19,092 nt of DNA from Betaproteobacteria bacterium (GCA_020047725.1 JAIFNM010000193.1:1-19092), one strand, 5' to 3'. Positions 1 through 8,652 are shown, numbered from the stretch's first letter. Notes: generated by a model from the letters alone, not told the origin. Translations and numbers: made by a program.

Positions 1-266
1 CTCGTGTGGCCGAGGGGTTGCGCGATCACGGTATCGACGTATTGTTCCACTGTGGTGGCGGGAGTTTCAAGTCGCAAATGAAGAAAGCGGATGCCTCTGG
101 TGCTACTTTTGCCGTTATTATCGGCGATGATGAAGCGAATGCCGGTGAAGTGACGCTCAAGCCCTTGCGTGCGAACGGTGAACAAAAAAACGAACAGAAG
201 CGTGTCAGTGTCGATAGTGTCGCTGATGAAATCATGAACTCATTTTTGGATTGGGAAGAAGCGTAA
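1..266 (+). CDS. hisS: Histidyl-tRNA synthetase, C-terminal part (5' end outside window)
   Basis: HisRS charges tRNA-His with histidine in the cytoplasm. Only the last 87 or so codons are visible, read from base 3 in frame to the TAA at 264-266. They match the end of the class II HisRS anticodon-binding domain: an alpha/beta segment with a glycine-rich turn (HCGGGSFKSQMKKAD) followed by the FAVIIGDDE strand and the closing helix VADEIMNSF. A GTG at base 6 is internal valine, not a start. The catalytic core lies upstream of the window. The TAA shares one base with the next ATG (TAATG), so translation is probably coupled to yfgM. hisS followed by yfgM, bamB and der is a familiar proteobacterial order. 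The assignment is from remembered family sequence and context. Confidence 0.93.
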   Translation, partial: RVAEGLRDHGIDVLFHCGGGSFKSQMKKADASGATFAVIIGDDEANAGEVTLKPLRANGEQKNEQKRVSVDSVADEIMNSFLDWEEA

Positions 267-955
267 TGGCGACCTATGACCTCGAAGAACAGGAACAACT
301 TGCTGAAATCAAAACATGGTGGAAGCAGTATGGCAACTTGCTTGTCAACGTTCTGACCGCCGTTGCTGTGGTCGTAATCGTCTGGCAGGGCTGGACCTGG
401 TATCAGCGCAATCAATCTGCTCAGGCCTCAATGGTCTACAACGTTTTGCAGAAAGCGGTTCAAGACAAGGATTCGCAGCGCATCAAAGCGGCAAGCGGCG
501 AATTGCTCGAAAAATTCAGCCGCTCAAACTATGCCTCTTTGGGCGCGATGAGCGCTGCCAAGGCGATGATTGATTCGGGTGACGCCAAAACCGCGAAAGT
601 ACAGCTGACTTGGGTTGCCGAAAACGGTAAGGACGAATTGCGCGATTTGGCGCGTCTACGTCTTGCGGCCGTCCTACTCGACGAGAAAGAATACGATCAA
701 GCCTTGAAACAACTTGACGGCAGCGCCGGCCCAAGTTTTGCTGCACGTTTTGCGGATACTCGTGGCGATGTATTCAGTGCTCAAAGCAAGAAGACCGAAG
801 CTCTTGCTGCTTATCAGTCGGCTTTGACCAAACTCGACGAGGCGGATAAGGCAAGCAAGGAAAAAAGTTCGTCAGCGGGATGGCAAGGGCAGTCGAACGC
901 GGTTTATAAAGAACTTGTGCAGCAAAAGCACGACGCGCTGGGCGGGAGCAAGTAA
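266..955 (+). CDS. yfgM: YfgM-family TPR protein, ancillary SecYEG translocon subunit
   Basis: This is a 229-residue inner-membrane protein with a short cytoplasmic N-terminus (MATYDLEEQEQLAEIKTWW), one membrane segment at about residues 24-41, and a periplasmic helical repeat region to the end. YfgM is known in E. coli as a SecYEG partner that works with PpiD to hand exported proteins to periplasmic chaperones. The helical part contains TPR-like pairs such as ARLRLAAVLLDEKEYDQALKQL. I chose the ATG at 266, not the upstream TTG at 251. It has a GGGAAGAA Shine-Dalgarno at the right distance, and the family starts this way. Start and stop each overlap a neighbour by one base (TAATG), which fits translational coupling with hisS and bamB. 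Confidence 0.9.
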   Translation: MATYDLEEQEQLAEIKTWWKQYGNLLVNVLTAVAVVVIVWQGWTWYQRNQSAQASMVYNVLQKAVQDKDSQRIKAASGELLEKFSRSNYASLGAMSAAKAMIDSGDAKTAKVQLTWVAENGKDELRDLARLRLAAVLLDEKEYDQALKQLDGSAGPSFAARFADTRGDVFSAQSKKTEALAAYQSALTKLDEADKASKEKSSSAGWQGQSNAVYKELVQQKHDALGGSK

Positions 956-2094
956 TGAAAAGGTGTTTCGCCACCGCTTTGTCGCTTCTGGCACTGACTG
1001 GCTGTTCGACACTGGAGTCGATGAATCCGTTTGCCAGCAGCGGTCCCAAAATGGCCGATCTGCAAGCGATCAATACGTCTGTGGAAGCGCGTGTCGTTTG
1101 GAGTGAAAGCGTTGGCAAGAGCGGCGTTTATGCTTTTGCACCAGCGGTTGTGGGCTCTTCTGTCTACGCGGCCAGCAAAGATGGCGCGCTGCTGCGTACC
1201 GATGATGGCAAACTGGTCTGGAAAATTGACGTCGGACAAGCGCTCTCAGGCGGTGCGGCTGCCGATCAAGGCATTGTTGTGGTCGGGTCACCGAAGGGCG
1301 ATGTACTGGCATTCGCCATTTCAGATGGCAAACCGTTGTGGAAAGCCAAGGCGACCAGCGAGATTCTCTCTCCGCCTGTGCTAGGTGAGGGCCTTGTCGT
1401 CGTGCGTAGCGGAGATAACCGTCTGGCGGCCTACGATGCGCTCGATGGTAAACGTAAGTGGATTTATCAGCGACCAACTCCTGCTCTTTCACTTCGTGTT
1501 ACGGCGCCTCCGATTATCGACGGTAAGGTTGTTTTCGCCGGTTTTCCCGGCGGCAAGCTGATTGCTGTCAGTACGGCCAATGGTGCCGCCATGTGGGATG
1601 GGACGGTAGCTTTGCCCAAAGGCTCGACTGAACTTGATCGGGTCGCGGATATTACCAGTTCTCCGGTTATTTCCGCGCGCACGATCTGTGCCGTGGCCTT
1701 TCAAGGGCGTGTGGCCTGTTTCGACCTCGGCAATGGTAATCTCATCTGGGCGCGCGATATGTCGAGTTCGGTCGGCCTAGCTATCGATGCACGCCGTCTT
1801 TATGTGACCGACGACAAGGGATCAGTGCATGCACTCGACATGGCCAGTGGTGCCAGTATCTGGAAGCAAGACAAACTTTCCTTGAGGCGTGTGACTGCTC
1901 CTGTAGCGCGTCGAGGTTTGGTTGCGGTTGCGGATGTCCAGGGCGTGGTTCACTTTTTAAGTCGTGAAGACGGCTCGTTTGTTGCACGATTGACGACGGA
2001 CGGGAGTCCGGTTGTCGCGCCCCTGCAATTCCAGGGTAGCAATTTTCTGATGCAGACAAGTAAAGGCGGTATTTTCGCCATTGAGGCGCAATGA
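955..2094 (+). CDS. bamB: Outer-membrane assembly lipoprotein BamB
   Basis: BamB is the beta-propeller lipoprotein of the BAM complex that inserts beta-barrel proteins into the outer membrane. This 379-residue protein begins with a lipoprotein signal (MKRC then a hydrophobic stretch) and a lipobox LTG-C, with the acylated cysteine at residue 17. The next residue is Ser, not Asp, which predicts outer-membrane sorting. The rest is a run of PQQ-type blades with repeated G-x-hydrophobic and W-K/W-x-R patterns, for example DGKLVWKIDVG, DGKPLWKAKA, DGKRKWIYQ, NGNLIWARD and SGASIWKQD. Length agrees with the family. It overlaps yfgM by one base and der by four (ATGA), the usual arrangement. Confidence 0.95.
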   Translation: MKRCFATALSLLALTGCSTLESMNPFASSGPKMADLQAINTSVEARVVWSESVGKSGVYAFAPAVVGSSVYAASKDGALLRTDDGKLVWKIDVGQALSGGAAADQGIVVVGSPKGDVLAFAISDGKPLWKAKATSEILSPPVLGEGLVVVRSGDNRLAAYDALDGKRKWIYQRPTPALSLRVTAPPIIDGKVVFAGFPGGKLIAVSTANGAAMWDGTVALPKGSTELDRVADITSSPVISARTICAVAFQGRVACFDLGNGNLIWARDMSSSVGLAIDARRLYVTDDKGSVHALDMASGASIWKQDKLSLRRVTAPVARRGLVAVADVQGVVHFLSREDGSFVARLTTDGSPVVAPLQFQGSNFLMQTSKGGIFAIEAQ

Positions 2095-3554
2095 AACCTA
2101 CCATCGTTATCGTCGGTCGTCCGAATGTCGGAAAATCAACTCTTTTTAATCGGCTGACCAAAACGCGAGATGCGTTGGTTGCCGATATTCCTGGTCTTAC
2201 CCGCGATCGTCATTACGGCCACGGAAAGCTCGGCAGCAAACCCTACCTGGTTGTAGACACTGGTGGTTTCGAGCCGCTGGCCAAAGACGGCATCATGCAC
2301 GAGATGGCACGGCAAGCAGAGCAAGCCATTGCCGAGGCGGACGCAGTCATTTTCGTGGTCGACGGTCGCACCGGCATTACCGCACTCGATAAAGAAATTG
2401 CCAACAAGCTGCGCAAGGCAGAGCGCCCCGTGTTCGTCGCGGTGAACAAGGCTGAAGGCATGAATCAGGGCATTGTCATTGCAGATTTTCACGAGCTTGG
2501 TTTAGGTGAGCCCTACGCTATCTCAGCAACCCACGGCGAGGGTGTGCGTGGGGTGATCGAACTGGCACTTGAACCTTATCCAGAGCCGGAAGAGGACACT
2601 AACGAAAATGATGTGCTGAAGGTGGCGATTGTCGGGCGTCCGAATGTCGGAAAAAGCACGATGATCAATGCGCTGCTTGGGGAAGAGCGCGTCATTGCCT
2701 TCGATCAGCCGGGAACAACGCGCGATGCCATCTACATCGATTTTGAGCGTGGCGGAAAACACTACACTTTGATTGACACGGCCGGTTTGCGCCGCAAGGG
2801 CAAGGTTTTCGAAACCGTCGAGAAATTCTCGGTGATCAAGACACTGCAATCAATCGAGGATGCCCATGTAGTGATCCTGGTTCTTGATGCAAAGCAAGAG
2901 ATTTCGGATCAGGATGCTCATATCGCCGGATTTGTCGTTGAATCGGGTCGTGCGCTGGTCGTCGCGGTGAATAAGTGGGACGGACTCGATTCTTACGTAA
3001 GGGAACAAACCAAGGCTGATCTCGAAGCTAAGCTGAAGTTTCTGGATTTTGCCAATTTCCACTATGTTTCCGCCCTCAATGGACAGGGGCTGGCGCATGT
3101 ATTCCGATCGGTTAATGCGGCATACAAGGCTGCTACCGTTGATTTGTCTACACCACAATTGACACGTGCCTTGATCGACGCCGTCGCCAAGCAGACGCCA
3201 GCTCGTAGCGGGATATTTCGTCCCAAGCTGCGTTACGCCCACCAGGGTGGGCGTAATCCGCCCGTTATTGTGATTCATGGCAATGCACTGGACAAAATCC
3301 AGGATTCGTACCGTCGTTATCTGGAGCATGTTTTTCGCGAGGTGTTCAAGTTGCAGGGAACACCTTTGCGCATTCAGTTCAATGTTTCGCAGAACCCATT
3401 TGCGGATCGCAAAGCACCTGAACAGAATCGGCGCAAACCGAAAGCAGAAGAAAAGCCGAAACCAAAAGCGAAGATTGCTGTCAGATTGAAGTCTGATACC
3501 ACTCCAAAGTCCAAACCGAGACCAAGAGAAAAAGCGAAACCGTCGGTAGCCTGA
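2091..3554 (+). CDS. der: Double-domain GTPase Der (EngA), 50S ribosome assembly factor
   Basis: Der is an essential GTPase with two tandem G domains followed by a KH-like domain, and it helps mature the large ribosomal subunit. The first P-loop GRPNVGKS is at residues 9-16 and the second, identical in sequence, at about 182-189. Each domain has its switch II glycine motif (DTGGFE and DTAGLR) and base-recognition motif (NKAE and NKWD). The KH-like part follows from about residue 350. Total length is 487. From about residue 439 the protein ends in a strongly basic Lys/Pro/Arg tail of some 49 residues. The ATG overlaps the bamB stop by four bases. Confidence 0.97.
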   Translation: MKPTIVIVGRPNVGKSTLFNRLTKTRDALVADIPGLTRDRHYGHGKLGSKPYLVVDTGGFEPLAKDGIMHEMARQAEQAIAEADAVIFVVDGRTGITALDKEIANKLRKAERPVFVAVNKAEGMNQGIVIADFHELGLGEPYAISATHGEGVRGVIELALEPYPEPEEDTNENDVLKVAIVGRPNVGKSTMINALLGEERVIAFDQPGTTRDAIYIDFERGGKHYTLIDTAGLRRKGKVFETVEKFSVIKTLQSIEDAHVVILVLDAKQEISDQDAHIAGFVVESGRALVVAVNKWDGLDSYVREQTKADLEAKLKFLDFANFHYVSALNGQGLAHVFRSVNAAYKAATVDLSTPQLTRALIDAVAKQTPARSGIFRPKLRYAHQGGRNPPVIVIHGNALDKIQDSYRRYLEHVFREVFKLQGTPLRIQFNVSQNPFADRKAPEQNRRKPKAEEKPKPKAKIAVRLKSDTTPKSKPRPREKAKPSVA

Positions 3555-3639
3555 TTGTTTCGGGTTTGTATGGCAAACGTAAGAAAAATCATTTAAGCTA
3601 CATATTCCACCACCAATAAAGAAACATGGAGTTCTAACC

Positions 3640-3879
3640 ATGAGTAATAAAGGGCAACTATTGCAAGACCCCTTCCTTAATGTTCTGCGCCGCGAGCATG
3701 TGCCAGTGTCGATTTATCTGGTTAATGGCATTAAATTGCAAGGTCAGGTTGAATCTTTTGACCAATACGTTGTTCTGCTTAAGAACACCGTTACTCAGAT
3801 GGTCTACAAGCATGCCATCTCGACAGTGGTACCCTCCCGCCCGGTCAGCATCCCCCAAGATGGTAGCGACGAAGCCTGA
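3640..3879 (+). CDS. hfq: RNA chaperone Hfq
   Basis: Hfq forms a hexameric ring that pairs small RNAs with mRNAs. The 79-residue protein shows the Sm1 fold (residues about 7-48) and the Sm2 hallmark YKHAIST at 56-62, which supplies the lysine and histidine of the proximal uridine-binding pocket. Q9 and D10 match the conserved N-terminal contact residues, and R17-R18 are the basic rim residues. Position 43 is Tyr where E. coli has Phe42, a mild proximal-pocket change. The C-terminal tail is short and acidic (about 10 residues). GGAG at 3628-3631 lies 8 bases before the ATG. The gap to der is 85 bases and to hflX 104 bases, so an independent promoter is plausible, though I could not pick one out. 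der-hfq-hflX adjacency is typical of betaproteobacteria. Confidence 0.97.
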   Translation: MSNKGQLLQDPFLNVLRREHVPVSIYLVNGIKLQGQVESFDQYVVLLKNTVTQMVYKHAISTVVPSRPVSIPQDGSDEA

Positions 3880-3983
3880 ACTATATTCCCTTGTCCTGTT
3901 TCGGTCTTCTTCTTCGGCGGCTGCTCGTGTTGCCGATGTGCTTCTAGTTCGAAGTTCCTCCTCGTCGTTCGCAAGGCGATTTA

Positions 3984-5156
3984 ATGATTGAACGTCCGAC
4001 CGCCGGCGAGCGCGCGATTATTGTCCAGCTGGATTTTGGTTGCGATGGCGTTGTTGAGCAACTTGACGAGGTTCGTTTGCTTGCCGCATCAGCTGGCGCT
4101 TCCGTTTGCGCAGAGATCTATGGACGACGAAAGAGTCCGGATGCCTCATTGTATGCGGGCAAGGGCAAGGTTCAGGAAGTGGCGGCCGAGGTTGCAGCAC
4201 ATTCGGCTAATCTGGTGATTTTCAATCATGAGCTGTCTCCTGGGCAGGAGCGCAACCTAGAACGTACGCTGCAGTGCCGGGTGATCGGCAGGACCAGCCT
4301 GATTCTAGACATTTTTGCACAACGCGCTCAGAGCTCAGAAGGCAAGTTGCAGGTTGAACTGGCGCAACTCGATCATCTCGCGACTCGACTGGTTCGCGGC
4401 TGGACCCATCTGGAGCGTCAGAAGGGCGGTATCGGATTGCGCGGTCCGGGTGAAACTCAGCTTGAGACCGACCGACGCCTGCTCGGCAAACGGGTCAAGC
4501 TGCTCAAGGAACGTCTGATTCGACTCGAGCGCCAGCAGGGCGTGCAGCGCAAGGCGCGTGGTCGTGGCGAGGTATTGAATGTTTCCATCGTCGGTTACAC
4601 CAACGCCGGGAAATCAACACTTTTTAATGCACTGACCCATGCCGGGGCTTACACGGCTGATCAGTTGTTTGCCACGCTCGATACCACCTCGCGCAAACTC
4701 TGGTTAGGAGACGCCGGGAATATCGTCATTTCTGACACTGTTGGCTTTATCCGTGATTTGCCGCACGAACTGATAGCGGCTTTCCATGCAACGCTGGAGG
4801 CGACTTCCCGTGCGGATCTCCTGCTGCATGTTGTTGATTCCGCCAGTCCTACGTGCGATGAACAGATTGCTGAAGTCGATAGGGTTCTCGTCGAGATCGG
4901 TGCTAGTGATGTGCCACAACTCACGGTGCTTAACAAACTGGATCTGACCGGATTACCGCCGGCTGTCGAACGGGACGAGTATGATAGAATCACTCGCGTT
5001 CGGGTTAGTGCGAAAGGCGGCGATGGCTTGTCCCTGCTGCGCGAGGCCCTGACCGAGATTGCTCTTGAAAAGCTTCGTTTTATACGTCCCGTTTTGACCG
5101 GTGATGCTTCTCTCAACCCTGATATTGTTCTGGACCCAGTTTCTACCTTCCTATGA
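3984..5156 (+). CDS. hflX: Ribosome-associated GTPase HflX
   Basis: HflX binds the 50S subunit and splits stalled or hibernating ribosomes, especially under heat stress. The 390-residue protein has the N-terminal nucleotide-binding HflX domain, the family signature RGPGETQLETDRR at residues 153-165, a helical linker, and a G domain with P-loop GYTNAGKS at 204-211, DTVG at 251-254 and NKLD at 317-320. It is somewhat shorter at the C-terminus than the 426-residue E. coli protein. The start (MIERPTAGERA) matches the family N-terminus and has AAGG just upstream. The stop precedes the chosen hflK start by 20 bases. Despite the shared name, HflX is not known to act on the HflKC protease complex. 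Confidence 0.95.
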   Translation: MIERPTAGERAIIVQLDFGCDGVVEQLDEVRLLAASAGASVCAEIYGRRKSPDASLYAGKGKVQEVAAEVAAHSANLVIFNHELSPGQERNLERTLQCRVIGRTSLILDIFAQRAQSSEGKLQVELAQLDHLATRLVRGWTHLERQKGGIGLRGPGETQLETDRRLLGKRVKLLKERLIRLERQQGVQRKARGRGEVLNVSIVGYTNAGKSTLFNALTHAGAYTADQLFATLDTTSRKLWLGDAGNIVISDTVGFIRDLPHELIAAFHATLEATSRADLLLHVVDSASPTCDEQIAEVDRVLVEIGASDVPQLTVLNKLDLTGLPPAVERDEYDRITRVRVSAKGGDGLSLLREALTEIALEKLRFIRPVLTGDASLNPDIVLDPVSTFL

Positions 5157-5167
5157 TTTCTAGCATT

Positions 5168-5171
5168 GGAG
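5168..5171 (+). promoter_or_regulatory. Ribosome binding site deciding the hflK start
   Basis: GGAG lies five bases before the ATG at 5177. An in-frame ATG at 5153 would overlap the hflX stop and add eight residues (MISSIGVL). No comparable purine-rich stretch precedes it, and the family begins at MSLNDPQWG, so the downstream start is preferred. Confidence 0.65.
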
Positions 5172-5176
5172 TACTT

Positions 5177-6436
5177 ATGTCGCTCAATGACCCGCAATGG
5201 GGCAATCGCGGCAACGACAACGGTGGTGGCAAGCGACCGAATCAGGGGCCGCCCGACCTCGAAGAGTTGTGGCGCGATCTGAATCGCCGTCTTTCTGGCA
5301 TGTTCGATAAAAAAGGCGGCGGCGGGAATGGTGGTAGCAATCGCCCGCCAGTCGAATTCAGCCCGAAGTTTCTTGGTGGCGGTATCAGCCTTATCGTTGG
5401 GGTTGTTGTTCTGGCTTGGCTGGCAAGTGGCTTCTATATTGTCGATGCCTCACAGCGCGGCCTTGTTCTCCAGTTTGGAAAATACAAGGAAAGCACGGAA
5501 TCCGGTTTGCGCTGGCGTTTGCCTTACCCGATCCAGTCACATGAACTGGTCAATATTTCCGGCGTGCGTACGCTTGAAATTGGCTATCGCGGAAGCGAAA
5601 AAAACAAGGTACTCAAGGAATCGCTGATGCTGACCGATGATGAAAACATCATCAATATCCAGTTTGCCGTTCAGTACATTCTCAAGGATCCCGTTGAGTA
5701 CCTCTTTAACAATCGCAGTTCTGAAGAGGCCGTCATGCAGGTAGCCGAAACGGCAATTCGTCAGATCGTCGGCAAAAACAAGCTGGACTTTGTTCTGTAT
5801 GAAGGGCGTGAGCAAATCGCCGTCAATACCTCAACCCTGATGCAGCAGATCCTTGATCGCTACAAGACCGGTATCATGATTTCCAAGGTGACGATGCAGA
5901 ACGCCCAGCCGCCGGAGCAGGTACAGGCCGCGTTTGCTGATGCCGTGAAAGCCAGCCAGGATCGTGAACGTCAGATCAATGAAGGTCAGGCCTACGCCAA
6001 CGACGTGATTCCGAAGGCTCAAGGTACCGCCGCCCGATTGAAGCAAGAGGCGGACGGATACAAGCAGCGGCTGATTGCCACCGCAGAGGGTGACGCCAGC
6101 CGTTTCAAGCAGATCAATGCCGAGTATGCCAAGGCGCCCGAGGTGACACGTAGCCGGATGTATCTTGAAACCATGCAGCAGGTTTACTCCAGTACCAGCA
6201 AGGTGATGGTTGATGCCAAGGGGCAGGGCAACCTGCTCTACTTGCCACTGGACAAGTTGATGCAGGCGGCTGGATCGATCGCGGCTTCGTCTGAAATTGT
6301 CGGCAGCAGCGCCGAGATGCCGGCTCAGGTAAGATCCGGATCGGCAAATTCCAGTGATGCTCCGCCATTGGTGGATAAGGCAGAAACGCGCTCACGTGAG
6401 GCTTTACGTTCGCGTGATCGGGAGGTACGGCAATGA
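5177..6436 (+). CDS. hflK: HflK, FtsH-regulating SPFH/band 7 membrane protein
   Basis: HflK and HflC form a large SPFH cage in the inner membrane that surrounds the FtsH protease and limits its access to membrane substrates. The 419-residue product has a glycine- and asparagine-rich cytoplasmic N-terminus, the conserved PDLEELWRDLNRRL helix (about residues 26-39), one membrane segment at about 66-88, and then the periplasmic SPFH domain starting YIVDASQRGLVLQFGKY. A long helical region with Ala/Glu/Lys repeats follows (about 255-335). The C-terminal tail is variable and ends in Arg-rich sequence. The TGA overlaps the hflC ATG by four bases and a perfect GGAGG lies seven bases before hflC, so the two subunits are surely co-translated. 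Confidence 0.96.
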   Translation: MSLNDPQWGNRGNDNGGGKRPNQGPPDLEELWRDLNRRLSGMFDKKGGGGNGGSNRPPVEFSPKFLGGGISLIVGVVVLAWLASGFYIVDASQRGLVLQFGKYKESTESGLRWRLPYPIQSHELVNISGVRTLEIGYRGSEKNKVLKESLMLTDDENIINIQFAVQYILKDPVEYLFNNRSSEEAVMQVAETAIRQIVGKNKLDFVLYEGREQIAVNTSTLMQQILDRYKTGIMISKVTMQNAQPPEQVQAAFADAVKASQDRERQINEGQAYANDVIPKAQGTAARLKQEADGYKQRLIATAEGDASRFKQINAEYAKAPEVTRSRMYLETMQQVYSSTSKVMVDAKGQGNLLYLPLDKLMQAAGSIAASSEIVGSSAEMPAQVRSGSANSSDAPPLVDKAETRSREALRSRDREVRQ

Positions 6437-7323
6437 AAAATAGTTTGAATTTCATGGCTGCTATCGTTGCGGTGGTATTGATTGTTCTGGCAATGACGAT
6501 TTTTACTGTCGATCAGCGGAAGCACGCCATTGTTTTCCAATTCGGAGAAGTGCGTGAAGTGATTTCCGAGCCCGGGCTTTACTTCAAGTGGCCGTTGATC
6601 CAGAACATTCGTTACTTTGACAAGCGGATATTGACCCTCGATGCGTCGGAACCCGAATCTTTTCTGACATCGGAAAAAAAGAACGTGCTGGTCGATTCCT
6701 ACGTCAAGTGGAGGATTGTTGATCCCAAGCTTTACTACATCTCGGTTGAAGGCGATGAAGTACGAGCCAAGACGCGTTTGTCGCAGACGGTCAATGCCGG
6801 ACTGCGTGAGGAGTTCGGCAAGCGCACCATTTCTGACGTCGTTTCGGGCGAACGCGACAAGGTCATGGAGCAAATGCGAGAAAAGGCCGATCTTGATGCG
6901 CGCACGATTGGCGTCCAGATTGTTGATGTCCGGGTGAAGCGTGTTGACCTGCCGACGGAAGTCAGTGAATCGGTTTACCGGCGCATGGAAGCAGAACGCA
7001 AGCGCGTAGCCAATCAATTGCGTTCGGAAGGCGCTGCCGAGTCCGAAAAAATTCGCGCCGACGCAGACAAGCAGCGTGAGGTTATCGTTGCCGAAGCCTA
7101 CCGTGACGCCCAGAAGATGAAGGGCGAAGGGGATGCCAAGGCCACGACCACGTATGCCGAGGCCTTCAATCAGAATCCCGAGTTTTATGCGTTCTATCGA
7201 AGCCTCGAAGCCTATCGCAACAGTTTCAAGAACAAGAGTGACATTATTGTCGTCGAGCCCAATTCGGATTTCTTCAAGTACATGAAGAGTGTTGGAAGGG
7301 GTGGCGACAAAGCGGGTAAATGA
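6433..7323 (+). CDS. hflC: HflC, partner SPFH protein of HflK
   Basis: This is the second subunit of the HflKC complex that modulates FtsH. It has 296 residues: an N-terminal membrane anchor at about 7-25, an SPFH domain opening with VDQRKHAIVFQFGEV, and the helical segment containing RMEAERKRVANQLRSEGAAE that is very characteristic of HflC. GGAGG at 6421-6425 provides a strong ribosome binding site. The start overlaps the hflK stop (ATGA) and its own stop overlaps the DUF2065 start in the same way. Length matches the family (E. coli HflC has 334 residues, with an insertion). Confidence 0.96.
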   Translation: MKNSLNFMAAIVAVVLIVLAMTIFTVDQRKHAIVFQFGEVREVISEPGLYFKWPLIQNIRYFDKRILTLDASEPESFLTSEKKNVLVDSYVKWRIVDPKLYYISVEGDEVRAKTRLSQTVNAGLREEFGKRTISDVVSGERDKVMEQMREKADLDARTIGVQIVDVRVKRVDLPTEVSESVYRRMEAERKRVANQLRSEGAAESEKIRADADKQREVIVAEAYRDAQKMKGEGDAKATTTYAEAFNQNPEFYAFYRSLEAYRNSFKNKSDIIVVEPNSDFFKYMKSVGRGGDKAGK

Positions 7324-7505
7324 ACACTAGTCTGTTCCTGGCTTTTGCGCTGATGCTGGTGCTTGAGGGCTTGCTTCCTTTTCTTGCCCCGAGCGCCTGG
7401 CGCGAAACATTTCGTCGTTTGATCCAGCTTACTGATGGGCAGATCCGTTTTATCGGTCTGACCTCGATGCTTGCTGGCATAATTCTGTTGATGGTTTTTA
7501 GATGA
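7320..7505 (+). CDS. DUF2065 (YjeT-like) small inner-membrane protein
   Basis: This 61-residue protein has two hydrophobic segments (about residues 3-21 and 43-60) separated by a short charged loop with WRETFRRLIQL and the DGQIRFIGL turn. This is the pattern of the DUF2065 family, which commonly sits just after hflC in proteobacteria. Its function is not known to me; position suggests a link with HflKC or FtsH, but that is inference. It is bound into the operon by ATGA overlaps on both sides (hflC stop/start and stop/hisZ start), so it is certainly translated as part of this mRNA. Confidence 0.85.
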   Translation: MNTSLFLAFALMLVLEGLLPFLAPSAWRETFRRLIQLTDGQIRFIGLTSMLAGIILLMVFR

Positions 7506-8647
7506 ACTGGTTGTTACCCGAATACATTGCTGATGCGCTGCCGCATGAAGCGGCTCAAATTGAGCGACTTCGCCGGGCGGTACTTGATCTTTTTCGAGTG
7601 CATGGCTACGAACTTGTCATGCCCCCCGTTCTTGAGTATCTGGATTCTTTGCTTACCGGCTCGGGTTCTGATCTTTCACTGCGAACCTTCAAACTGGTCG
7701 ACCAGTTGTCCGGTCGTACGCTTGGAGTGCGTGCAGACATGACGCCGCAGGTTGCGCGCATCGATGCACATTTGCTCAACCGTCAGGGAGTTGCCCGTCT
7801 TTGTTACTGCGATAGCGTTTTGCATACGCTACCAGCGTCACAGGCCGCGAGCCGCGAGCCGATTCAACTCGGTGCCGAACTCTACGGATATGCTGGCATA
7901 GAGGCCGACCTGGAAGCTATCCGGCTGCTTGCGGCGGCCCTAGAAACGGCTGGTACTCCGGCCTCTCGTATCGATATCGGGCATGTCGGTGTGTTTCGTG
8001 CTCTGGCGAATGCAGCCGGTCTCGACTCGGATGATGAGGCCAGGATATTGCAGCTCATGCAAGTCAAGGACATTCCGAGCTTGCGTGATTGCTGTGCTAG
8101 GTTGATGGAGCCTTATCGCTCTGCACTTATGCGCTTGCCGGAGCTCTATGGCGGGGCTGACCTGCTGGATGTTGCCGCTCGCGAACTACCTGCGCTTCCT
8201 GAAATAAGCTCCGCACTCGAAACAATGCGTCAGTTACAGTTGGCCATGCCAGAACTTCCTCTTTCGTTCGATCTCGCCGATTTGCGCGGGTATCACTATC
8301 ATAACGGGGTTGTTTTTGCTGCCTACTATCCGGGATTTCCCAGTGCAATAGCGCGAGGCGGGCGTTACGATGGAGTTGGCAAGGATTTTGGTCGAGCGAG
8401 GCCGGCAACTGGTTTTTCCATGGATTTGCGTGAAGTTGCCCGATTGGCGGCAAGCTGCAAGCCGGCTGGAGCGATTCTGGCTCCGTATTCGGCATCGGAT
8501 TCCACATTGGCGAAGCGCGTAAGTGATCTGCGTAAGCAGGGTGAGGTGGTCGTTGAACTGTTGCCAGGCGAAACTGGCTGCGAGGGACCTCTTTGCAACC
8601 GGCGCCTTGTCGAGAGCAATGGACAATGGATTACTCAAGCAATTTAA
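7502..8647 (+). CDS. hisZ: ATP phosphoribosyltransferase regulatory subunit HisZ
   Basis: HisZ is a catalytically inactive paralogue of histidyl-tRNA synthetase. It joins the short form of HisG to make the first enzyme of histidine biosynthesis and gives it histidine feedback control. The 381-residue protein has class II synthetase motif 2-like sequence RADMTPQVARIDAH at residues 77-90, an ELYG turn, and the motif 3-like RGGRYDG at 285-291. It lacks the C-terminal anticodon-binding domain of true HisRS, like the visible end of hisS in this window. Its presence predicts a short HisG elsewhere in the genome. It starts inside the DUF2065 stop (ATGA) and ends 14 bases before purA. Confidence 0.94.
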   Translation: MNWLLPEYIADALPHEAAQIERLRRAVLDLFRVHGYELVMPPVLEYLDSLLTGSGSDLSLRTFKLVDQLSGRTLGVRADMTPQVARIDAHLLNRQGVARLCYCDSVLHTLPASQAASREPIQLGAELYGYAGIEADLEAIRLLAAALETAGTPASRIDIGHVGVFRALANAAGLDSDDEARILQLMQVKDIPSLRDCCARLMEPYRSALMRLPELYGGADLLDVAARELPALPEISSALETMRQLQLAMPELPLSFDLADLRGYHYHNGVVFAAYYPGFPSAIARGGRYDGVGKDFGRARPATGFSMDLREVARLAASCKPAGAILAPYSASDSTLAKRVSDLRKQGEVVVELLPGETGCEGPLCNRRLVESNGQWITQAI

Positions 8648-8652
8648 AAGGA
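8648..8652 (+). promoter_or_regulatory. Ribosome binding site deciding the purA start
   Basis: AAGGA is placed nine bases before the ATG at 8662. The reading frame stays open upstream to an ATG at 8593 inside hisZ, but that extension (MQPAPCREQ...) has no Shine-Dalgarno and no resemblance to PurA, so the start at 8662 is preferred. Confidence 0.65.

Noticed and set aside
2850..3641. 263-codon minus-strand open frame opposite der
   Set aside because: It lies antisense to the conserved der coding sequence; its Phe/Arg-rich end is just the complement of the Lys-rich Der tail.
3914..3936. TCGGC/GCCGA five-bp stem after hfq as a terminator
   Set aside because: The stem is short, the loop is 13 bases and there is no T-run, so it is not distinguishable from chance.
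3680..3991. 103-codon open frame overlapping hfq and running into hflX
   Set aside because: It is a shadow of hfq in another frame; the Ser/Arg-rich translation has no family resemblance.
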